This document shows positions 22,518 to 27,744 of a stretch of DNA of 27,744 nucleotides, piece after piece (the stretch's first letter is position 1; every line of letters begins with the position of its first letter). The position numbers and the translations under genes are program-made. The DNA lies in NCBI RefSeq assembly GCF_044759095.2, contig NZ_JBIYSM020000046.1, positions 1-27,744 of the forward strand. The letters run 5' to 3'. Source of the stretch: JBIYSM02 sp044759095 (GTDB lineage Bacteria > Bacillota > Bacilli > Brevibacillales > Brevibacillaceae). The notes below the pieces were generated by a model. The model did not search any database, was not told where the DNA came from, and was given only the letters and a program-made list of their open reading frames with translations.

Positions 22518-23318
22518 TTATTTACGGTAATACCATCTCCGCTTATGGAAGGAGATCGATCTGTATTTTTTTGTCAACCTCTTCACAGTGGATCCGGAAA
22601 GATTCCGCGCGTCTCCTCTTATCATCTTGTTCAAGGATCTTCGGAGAATGAACCTGCCGGGATATTTGGAGCGGACAAAGTTTCCATAGGTTTCAAATTC
22701 TGAAAAGGCGAAGAGCTTCGATCTGTTGATACATTTTAGGATCGCCGAATGCCAGCTTGTTTTATGTCTGGCTTGTATGGCCCTTTTCAATTGGGAAAGC
22801 TTCGATTTCTCGAACAGCATGTAGTGGTTCACAAAAGAGGGACGGGAGGCAGCCTTTCTGCCCAGCAGTTTTTGGTAGGTTCTAAAATATTGATGATGGC
22901 TCCAATTTCTGCAATAAAAGACCGTCTTTTGATTGAGCCTGAAAATATGCGGACGAATGAGCACCGTGTCGGCATCCAGAACCAAAAAAAAGTTTTGCGA
23001 ACAGAATCGATCGCCGCTCAGTTTTAACAATTGTTGCAAAATCCAGCCTGACCATCTTTTTGTACGATACCGGATATTTTGTTTTCGAATCGGCAGGACA
23101 GAATTTTCATCCATAAATGTACAGTTCATTTGCTTGCAAAATCTCATGATTCTTTTACTTCTGGGAGCAACGATGAAGATTTGGCCGATCGGATGCTTCA
23201 CATTCCTTCTTACTCCATGAACAACAAACGGGAGGGTTTTCAAATCCTTCTCGATCACAGGGATCAGGATATCTATTTTGGTTCTGCTCCTCAAATGACC
23301 ATGTGTTTGGAGTGACAT
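22518..23318 (-). CDS. DUF6492-like putative glycosyltransferase
   Basis: This 266-residue protein starts with a Rossmann-like strand (TKIDILIPVIEKDLKTLP) and has WSGWILQQLLKLS (89-101). LDADTVLIRP (114-123), a DxD-type metal/nucleotide-sugar motif, and FVNHYMLFEK complete the pattern of the DUF6492 group found in glycan gene clusters. The last about 40 residues are rich in Arg, Lys and Tyr, perhaps for membrane contact. GGAG precedes the ATG. It is the first gene of the three-gene minus-strand glycan unit. The donor and product are unknown. Confidence 0.7.
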   Translation of the reverse strand: MSLQTHGHLRSRTKIDILIPVIEKDLKTLPFVVHGVRRNVKHPIGQIFIVAPRSKRIMRFCKQMNCTFMDENSVLPIRKQNIRYRTKRWSGWILQQLLKLSGDRFCSQNFFLVLDADTVLIRPHIFRLNQKTVFYCRNWSHHQYFRTYQKLLGRKAASRPSFVNHYMLFEKSKLSQLKRAIQARHKTSWHSAILKCINRSKLFAFSEFETYGNFVRSKYPGRFILRRSLNKMIRGDARNLSGSTVKRLTKKYRSISFHKRRWYYRK

Positions 23319-23423
23319 CTCTTCATCTCCATTTCAACGTATATACACAATACTATGTCGATTTGGAGGTACTGCTTGTGCAAGAGCGGAAAATCTACAG
23401 AATATAGACTTTACTTTGAAACA

Positions 23424-23473
23424 AAAGGGGCGATCCCTCAGCCAGTTTTCATGGCTTTTGGGACAGCCCCTTT
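23424..23473 (-). terminator. Terminator after the opu operon
   Basis: AAAGGGGC (23424-23431) pairs with GCCCCTTT (23466-23473) around an inner GGGA/TCCC-rich loop. On the minus strand it continues into TTTTGTTT. It starts 5 bases past the stop of the AhpD-like gene. The rest of 23319-23478 holds only the presumed promoter of the glycan unit, for which no convincing sigma-A boxes were seen; a TGTATATACG near 23340 could belong to a sporulation promoter. Confidence 0.75.
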
Positions 23474-23478
23474 CGTGA

Positions 23479-23976
23479 TTAAAGCCCTAATCCAATTGAA
23501 ATTTGATTGGTATAAGAAGTATACGCAATCAATTGATTCAGCTGAAAAATTTGTTTGTCATTATATCCAAATTGCTTGATGGCTTCAAGATCTTCCTGTC
23601 TAACTTGAACTGGTTTCGCCGTTAACTTTTCAGCATAACGCAAAATCGTTTTGATTTCTTCTGAAAAGTTTGCCGACTCATATTGATCCAATTTCGCTAA
23701 AATATCTTCGTCAGCCGTTAGTTCCTTCAGTAACAAACCATGGCTTTTCGTACAATATTGACAGCCATTCCGCAAGGACACGAAGGTAATGACGATTTCT
23801 TTGATTACTTCCGGAAATGGTGCACTTTTCACAGCCCTCTGCAGTGGAACGAACGCCTTTAATAACTCGGGATCATTGGCTAGTAAACGCATAAATACGT
23901 CAACCGGCTGCTTCAGTTCATCATATATCTCCAATTCTTTGATTTCTGCTTGTTTCAATGGTTTAATCCAAGTCAT
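23479..23976 (-). CDS. Carboxymuconolactone decarboxylase/AhpD-like protein
   Basis: This 165-residue helical protein carries the AhpD-type redox motif CxxC plus histidine (C72, C75, H79) within NGCQYCTKSHG. The family includes alkylhydroperoxidase AhpD and peroxidase-related proteins; it may reduce peroxides or act as a thiol oxidoreductase. The ATG at 23976 follows AAGGGAG; the ATG at 24000 lacks a ribosome site. It lies 33 bases after the osmoprotectant-binding protein gene and shares its terminator, so it is the last gene of that operon. Its link to osmoprotection is not explained by known biology. Confidence 0.85.
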   Translation of the reverse strand: MTWIKPLKQAEIKELEIYDELKQPVDVFMRLLANDPELLKAFVPLQRAVKSAPFPEVIKEIVITFVSLRNGCQYCTKSHGLLLKELTADEDILAKLDQYESANFSEEIKTILRYAEKLTAKPVQVRQEDLEAIKQFGYNDKQIFQLNQLIAYTSYTNQISIGLGL

Positions 23977-24009
23977 TGATTGTCTCCCTTTCCCAAACAT
24001 CTGGGGATG

Positions 24010-24948
24010 TTAATTTGATTTCATAAATCCGTTTTGTACTAACCATTGTTTCGCTACTTCTTCAACACTTTTCTTTTCATAATCCACTTGATAGTTCAGA
24101 TCGGTAATGGTTTCATCATCTAATTTATCTACAATTGGCTTTAGTTCTTTATCAAGTTCCGGGTATTGTTCCAATACGTCTGCACGAGTTGTGACAACAC
24201 CGTTATAAGCAGGGAAGTAGACTTTGTCATCTGTCAAGCTTTTCAAGTTATACGCTTTAATTCTTCCATCTGTCGAATAGGCAACGGCTACGTCAACCTC
24301 GCCATTATGCAATGCTTGAATAGGCAAGCCCGTTTCCATTTGCTTGACATTCTTGGATCCAAATTTAAAGCCATAGGCTTTTTCAATTCCTTTTAACCCA
24401 TCAGGACGTCCTGCAAATTCAGCGTTTGTACCAAAGGTCAATGTTTCAGGGTTCTTATTGATGTAAGCCGCCAAATCACTAATCGATTCGATGCCAAGTT
24501 CTTGCGCTTTTTCTTTTTTTAACAAAAGGGCGAATGTGTTGTTAAAAGCAGCGGGACTTAACCAAATGATGTTGTTCTTTTCCTTATCCATTTTCGCAAG
24601 GAGTTCGTAAGCTTTTTTTGAATCGGAAATGGGATCTTGCTTTAAGTAGTTCACTAAAGCTGTTCCAGTATAGTCCCAGTAAATATCAATTTGATTATTT
24701 TCTAGAGCTTTACGAGAGAGTTGGCCGCCCATTTGACCGGCTTCTTCAATTTTATATCCTTTCTCTTTTAAATAAAGAGCGGTAATTTTAGATAAAATGT
24801 AAGACTCCGTATGATATTTTGTACCAACAACAATGGGATCGCTCGAGGATTCCTTGTTTTGGCTTGCGGTTGGATTACCATTTCCGCATCCAGCAAGCGC
24901 AAAGAGAGCCAGGGCAAAAATAAGAGTGAAATACAGCGATTTTTTCAT
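24010..24948 (-). CDS. opuCC: Osmoprotectant (glycine betaine/carnitine/choline)-binding lipoprotein
   Basis: This 312-residue substrate-binding lipoprotein has a signal peptide with lipobox LAGC (C21) and a mature part of the OpuAC/QAT type. The DIYWDYTGTALV and GRPDGLKGIEKAYGFKF segments are typical of OpuCC/OsmX-like proteins. It binds compatible solutes such as betaine, carnitine or choline outside the membrane. GGAGG precedes the ATG. It lies 28 bases after the second permease gene. The exact ligand cannot be fixed from the sequence. Confidence 0.9.
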   Translation of the reverse strand: MKKSLYFTLIFALALFALAGCGNGNPTASQNKESSSDPIVVGTKYHTESYILSKITALYLKEKGYKIEEAGQMGGQLSRKALENNQIDIYWDYTGTALVNYLKQDPISDSKKAYELLAKMDKEKNNIIWLSPAAFNNTFALLLKKEKAQELGIESISDLAAYINKNPETLTFGTNAEFAGRPDGLKGIEKAYGFKFGSKNVKQMETGLPIQALHNGEVDVAVAYSTDGRIKAYNLKSLTDDKVYFPAYNGVVTTRADVLEQYPELDKELKPIVDKLDDETITDLNYQVDYEKKSVEEVAKQWLVQNGFMKSN

Positions 24949-24976
24949 GATGTGTGTGCCTCCAAAATCGATATTT

Positions 24977-25720
24977 TTATTTGATGATAGATTGTTGCAA
25001 ACGGATCCCTTTTGAAGTCATAGCCCTTTCCACAAGACGCAAACCATAATCGGCAACGATCGCCATCAACGTAACAGGAACGGCTCCTGAGAGGAGATAC
25101 GTACTATCCAGCATTTCAATACCTGTAAAGATGTAATTCCCTAATCCTCCACCACCTATCAAATAGGCCAAGGCAGCACTTCCGATATTCAGGACAACTG
25201 CCGTTCTGATCCCGCCCATAATGATGGGCAAGGCGTTGGGAATCTCAATTCGAAATAGAATTTGTGCCGGAGTTAGCCCCATCCCTCTAGCTGAATCCAA
25301 TAGATGGTGATCCACCGATCGAATGCCTTCTACAGTGTTTCGTAAAATCGGTAAGACGGAATACATAAATAGCGCCAGAACAGCCGTATACAGACCGATT
25401 CCGAGAACTAACATGATAAGTGCCAGGACAGCTATACTTGGTACAGCTTGGCCCATATTGGCAAGGTTGAGAAAAAACCATTCAAACGTTTTAAATCTTT
25501 CCCTTGTTATCAGAATGCCAATCGGAAAGGAGATGACGATGGCAAGTAGCGATGAGATCGCAACAAGTTTCAAATGTTCCGTAAATAAAACGGAGAATTC
25601 CTCAGGATTGTCGGTAATTAGCTGAAAGTATCCACTTTGATAGGCCCAAACAAGAAAACCGACTGAACACAAGAAGCAGACGGATCTAAACAGATTGGAA
25701 AAGAGCGTTCCTTTCCTCAT
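24977..25720 (-). CDS. opuCD: Osmoprotectant ABC transporter permease (OpuCD-like)
   Basis: This 247-residue permease has an N-terminal membrane anchor, about five more membrane helices and the cytoplasmic loop DSARGMGLTPAQILFRIEIPNALP that docks to the ATPase. The GIRTAVVLNIGSAALAYLIG segment is typical of OpuC permeases. AAAGGAAG precedes the ATG, which lies 35 bases inside the ATPase gene, indicating coupled translation. It is the second of two permeases in the operon. Confidence 0.9.
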   Translation of the reverse strand: MRKGTLFSNLFRSVCFLCSVGFLVWAYQSGYFQLITDNPEEFSVLFTEHLKLVAISSLLAIVISFPIGILITRERFKTFEWFFLNLANMGQAVPSIAVLALIMLVLGIGLYTAVLALFMYSVLPILRNTVEGIRSVDHHLLDSARGMGLTPAQILFRIEIPNALPIIMGGIRTAVVLNIGSAALAYLIGGGGLGNYIFTGIEMLDSTYLLSGAVPVTLMAIVADYGLRLVERAMTSKGIRLQQSIIK

Positions 25721-26702
25721 GGTCCACTTCCTTTCTCATAAGACTATCCGTAAGGCTGTGCAAGAATTGTTTGATATCTTGGCTATGAACAATTCCAACA
25801 GGTTCTTGACCATCCATAACGACAGCTTGTTCATCTGAAAGAAAAAGCAATTTTGACAATGCTTCGCGCAAGTTTGTGTCAATTGCGATGGTTTTATCCA
25901 TGGAACTGTTTTCTACTTGGCGAATATAGCCTGCTTTCACTAAATCAACAATCGTATATAGACTAAGCTGTTTCAATGTTTGATCTTTCCCGGTAAAGTT
26001 CGTCACAAACTCATTTTTGGGAAAGAGTAACAGACGATGTGGAGTATCATATTGCACTAATTTCCCGTTATTTAGAATGGCAATATAATCACCTAGTTTT
26101 ATTGCTTCATCAATATCATGGCTGACAAACAAGATCGTTTTCCTTACTTGTTTTTGAATGTTTAAAAATTCATCTTGCAAGTGATTGCGAATAACAGGAT
26201 CCAGAGCGCTAAACGGCTCATCCATTAACATGATCGGTGGATCGGCGGCCATAGCCCTGGCGATTCCAACTCGCTGTTGCTGCCCTCCAGATAATTGGTG
26301 GGGATATCGTTTGCGATATTCATCGGGATTCAGTCCGATCAATTCCATTAATTCATGAAATCGTTTCTGCTTTCGATTCCCGTCCCATCCTAATAAAGCA
26401 GGTACGATCATTACGTTCTGTTCAATCGTCATATTCGGGAACAATCCATTATGCTGAATCACATACCCGATGCTGCGGCGAAGTTCGATTTCATTAAAAT
26501 GATGAACTTCCTTTCCATTGATAAAAATTTCTCCTTTTGAAAGAGGAACGAGGCGATTCACCATTCTGAGCAAGGTGGTTTTTCCACAGCCTGATGGTCC
26601 TAACAGAACAACCGTTTTCCCTTCAGGTACAGATAAGGTAATGTCTTGAAGAACGGCAACCTGATTGTTGTATATTTTTGAAACATGTTTAAATTCAATC
26701 AT
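25686..26702 (-). CDS. opuCA: Osmoprotectant ABC transporter ATPase with CBS region (OpuCA-like)
   Basis: This 338-residue ABC ATPase has Walker A GPSGCGKTT (35-43), signature LSGGQQQR (137-144) and Walker B IMLMDEP (157-163). A CBS-type region follows at about 240-320 (DLVKAGYIRQVENSS and QAVVMDGQEPVGIVHSQDI). In OpuA/OpuC-type transporters CBS domains sense ionic strength or nucleotides. It is shorter than B. subtilis OpuCA (about 380), and only one CBS repeat is clear. The ATG at 26702 follows GGAGGTG; the ATG at 26732 lies inside the upstream permease gene without a ribosome site. Confidence 0.9.
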   Translation of the reverse strand: MIEFKHVSKIYNNQVAVLQDITLSVPEGKTVVLLGPSGCGKTTLLRMVNRLVPLSKGEIFINGKEVHHFNEIELRRSIGYVIQHNGLFPNMTIEQNVMIVPALLGWDGNRKQKRFHELMELIGLNPDEYRKRYPHQLSGGQQQRVGIARAMAADPPIMLMDEPFSALDPVIRNHLQDEFLNIQKQVRKTILFVSHDIDEAIKLGDYIAILNNGKLVQYDTPHRLLLFPKNEFVTNFTGKDQTLKQLSLYTIVDLVKAGYIRQVENSSMDKTIAIDTNLREALSKLLFLSDEQAVVMDGQEPVGIVHSQDIKQFLHSLTDSLMRKEVDHEERNALFQSV

Positions 26703-26724
26703 TTCAGCCACCTCCGATGCTGTT

Positions 26725-27390
26725 CTATTCATCTCGCAAGTTTACAGGTGTAAATCGTTTTTGTAACAACCCAAGCAGGCTGTCGGCAATGAGTGCAAGA
26801 ATGGATATGAATAAAGCGCCGGCAAGGATCATATACGGGTGTGTTCTCGCAATTCCCTGGTTGATCAGAACTCCTAATCCTCCAGCTCCCACAAAGGCAG
26901 CGATCGCTCCGATCCCGATATTTAATACAACAGCTGTACGAATCCCTGCTAACATAACAGGAAGAGCGTTTGGAATCTCCACTTTTAGCAGTCGCTGCCA
27001 TCTCGTCATCCCAATTCCGACCGCGGCGTCTCGAATATGGGGATTCACATTCTTTATGGCAATGTATGTATTTCGAATAATGGGAAGCTGTGAGTACACA
27101 ACAAGCGCGATGATGGCCGGCAGAAATCCAATTCCTTGATTGATCAAGGAGAGAATCGGCATCATCAATCCAAAGAGAGCAATGCTTGGAATGGTCATAA
27201 TGATATTGGCAACTTGCAGGACCGATTCTGCTAATTCTTCATTTGTTGTCAGAAATATGCCCAGGGGAACTCCAATGGCAATCGCGACCAGCAAAGACAA
27301 ACCAACAAGCTGAAAATGTTCCCAGGTAAGCGACAGTATTTGTTGTTGATTATCAAGTATATATTTCCAGAATTGAATTACATTTTCCAC
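26725..27390 (-). CDS. opuCB: Osmoprotectant ABC transporter permease (OpuCB-like)
   Basis: This 221-residue permease has the EAA-type loop DAAVGIGMTRWQRLLKVEIPNALP and the GIRTAVVLNIGIGAIAAFVGAG stretch of OpuC-family permeases. It is the first gene of the operon; its GTG start follows GGAGGGG. A promoter and a terminator-like hairpin lie in the leader. The gene order permease-ATPase-permease-binding protein differs from the B. subtilis opuC order (ATPase first). Confidence 0.9.
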   Translation of the reverse strand: MENVIQFWKYILDNQQQILSLTWEHFQLVGLSLLVAIAIGVPLGIFLTTNEELAESVLQVANIIMTIPSIALFGLMMPILSLINQGIGFLPAIIALVVYSQLPIIRNTYIAIKNVNPHIRDAAVGIGMTRWQRLLKVEIPNALPVMLAGIRTAVVLNIGIGAIAAFVGAGGLGVLINQGIARTHPYMILAGALFISILALIADSLLGLLQKRFTPVNLRDE

Positions 27391-27404
27391 GAAAACCCCT
27401 CCAA

Positions 27405-27435
27405 TAAAAAACTCTTCTTATAAGTAAGAAGAGTT
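27405..27435 (-). terminator. Intrinsic terminator in the opu leader (attenuator candidate)
   Basis: AACTCTTCTT (27410-27419) and AAGAAGAGTT (27426-27435) form a perfect 10-bp stem. On the minus strand it is followed by a T-run interrupted by one A, just before the GGAGGGG of the first opu gene. It stands between the promoter and the operon, so transcripts must read through it. Confidence 0.75.
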
Positions 27436-27456
27436 ACTTGACATTCGCCTCTTCAT
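27418..27456 (-). CDS. Possible 12-codon leader peptide of the opu operon
   Basis: An ATG at 27456, preceded by GAGG, opens a 12-codon frame with product MKRRMSSNSSYL. It ends in a TAA within the left arm of the terminator hairpin. Four of the twelve codons are serine. Its position in the leader would allow ribosome-controlled attenuation. It may equally be chance. Confidence 0.3.
   Translation of the reverse strand: MKRRMSSNSSYL
27428..27454 (-). promoter_or_regulatory. Antiterminator hairpin alternative in the opu leader
   Basis: On the minus strand GAAGAG (27449-27454) can pair with CTCTTC (27428-27433), which is also the left arm of the terminator stem. The two pairings exclude each other, as in attenuators and riboswitch expression platforms. 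A short stem GACA/TGTC upstream could close a small aptamer-like loop. No known riboswitch class was recognised. Confidence 0.4.
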
Positions 27457-27504
27457 CGAGCCTCGCTTCCAAACCGCTGTCCAAAATGATGTGTAATGCT
27501 ACTA

Positions 27505-27542
27505 AATATATACGTACAATTCCGATAAGTCAAGTATACTTT
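27505..27542 (-). promoter_or_regulatory. Sigma-A promoter of the opu operon with palindrome
   Basis: On the minus strand TTGACT (27528-27533), a 17-bp spacer and TATATT (27505-27510) form a strong promoter about 115 bases before the GTG start. The perfect palindrome AAGTATACTT (27533-27542) abuts the -35 box and may be an operator, for example for a GbsR/OpcR-type repressor, which is not encoded here. Confidence 0.75.
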
Positions 27543-27578
27543 AATTTTTCAAACTCACTGCAAATAAAATTTGGCTTA

Positions 27579-27603
27579 AGAAAACCCACCCGGCATTAGC
27601 TAG
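27579..27603 (+). repeat. Possible left-arm fragment of the dispersed hairpin repeat
   Basis: AAGAAAACCCACCCGGC resembles AAGAAAACCCAGCCGAC at 18914-18930 of copy B. Its CCCACCCGGC can pair, with one wobble, with GCCGGGCGGG at 82-91. The fragment runs into GCTAG and then the presumed insertion-sequence end. It therefore mirrors the arrangement at 68-92, as if insertions had hit the tip of the same kind of hairpin. Confidence 0.4.
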
Positions 27604-27744
27604 TTACTCCTGAAAAAATCGTTTTTTGGCAGAAGCATCTCATTGTGGTGAATCTCAGGGGGCTACTGTGTAACTGTATCCGTTAATCGTTGCTTATTTG
27701 GCCATTTGGGCTGCTCTTCTGAGGTTATGAGCCCAGATTCCGAA
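27604..27744 (+). mobile_element. Left end of a probable insertion sequence (partial)
   Basis: TTACTCCTGAAAAAATCG at 27604-27621 matches the inverted end at 1-67 in 14 of 18 positions and follows CTAG (27600-27603). The rest of the window shows no complete gene; an ATG at 27728 after GAGG could be the start of a transposase that continues past the end, but only six codons are visible. The family cannot be named; CTAG-type target sites are known for the IS701 and IS5 groups. Confidence 0.5.

Noticed and set aside
1..27744. The window as a closed circular molecule joined through the insertion-sequence ends
   Set aside because: Joining the ends would leave only about 210 bases between the inverted ends, too short for an insertion sequence, and the gene content is chromosomal. 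Contig borders at a repeated element are simpler.
1..27744. CRISPR arrays, tRNA or rRNA genes
   Set aside because: No regularly spaced short repeats, cloverleaf with acceptor-end signature, or conserved rRNA segments were seen on either strand.

Overview
The window looks like chromosomal DNA of a spore-forming member of the Bacillales, probably Brevibacillus- or Paenibacillaceae-like. The evidence is the protein families (YheC/YheD-type ATP-grasp, YmaF-type His-rich protein, OpuC-type osmoprotectant transporter, GltP and DtpT relatives), strong AGGAGG-type ribosome binding sites, frequent GTG/TTG starts, a cre-like box and sigma-A promoters. The genus is inference. No rRNA, tRNA or CRISPR array was seen. 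Almost all genes lie on the minus strand.

Layout. 1-205: apparent right end of an insertion sequence, a piece of a dispersed repeat family and the gltP terminator. 206-3022: gltP and dtpT, each a single transcription unit. 3023-3419: dtpT upstream region, a 129-bp repeat and a terminator. 3420-4640: an MFS transporter with its own promoter. 4933-17184: an eleven-gene minus-strand operon, in transcription order anmK, peptide-binding lipoprotein, dppB, dppC, AmiE-like serine amidase, dppD, dppF, murQ, nagB, glcD, glcF. It starts from a sigma-A promoter (TTGACT-17-TATAAT) with a cre-like operator just downstream. 17185-17566: divergent control region with a twin-hairpin RNA candidate. 17567-19762: YheC/D-like ATP-grasp, a small unknown gene, a 224-bp structured repeat, a 63-codon minus-strand gene and a YmaF-like gene. 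19763-19934: a second structured RNA/terminator candidate. 19935-23318: a minus-strand surface-glycan cluster (sugar-phosphate nucleotidyltransferase with cupin, GT4 glycosyltransferase, DUF6492-like protein). 23479-27390: a more AT-rich opu operon (permease, ATPase, permease, binding lipoprotein) ending in an AhpD/carboxymuconolactone-decarboxylase-like gene. A leader with promoter, 12-codon ORF and terminator/antiterminator hairpins precedes it. 27604-27744: apparent left end of an insertion sequence.

How the genes work together. The central operon reads as a complete idea for living on cell-wall fragments. An ABC peptide transporter imports muropeptides. A leaderless, probably cytoplasmic AmiE-type amidase removes the stem peptide. 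AnmK phosphorylates anhydro-MurNAc to MurNAc-6-P. MurQ splits this into GlcNAc-6-P and D-lactate, and NagB feeds the amino sugar to fructose-6-P (NagA must be elsewhere). The last two genes encode a GlcD/GlcF-type flavin plus iron-sulfur oxidase. Because MurQ releases one D-lactate per MurNAc, this pair is best read as a D-lactate oxidase rather than a glycolate oxidase. That is the most interesting metabolic proposal here.

The other notable layer is non-coding: a 129-bp block repeated with 127/129 identity 15.5 kb apart, a hairpin family also found at both window ends where insertion-sequence ends abut CTAG, a twin-hairpin element with identical GTCCT loops, and an attenuator-like leader before the opu operon.
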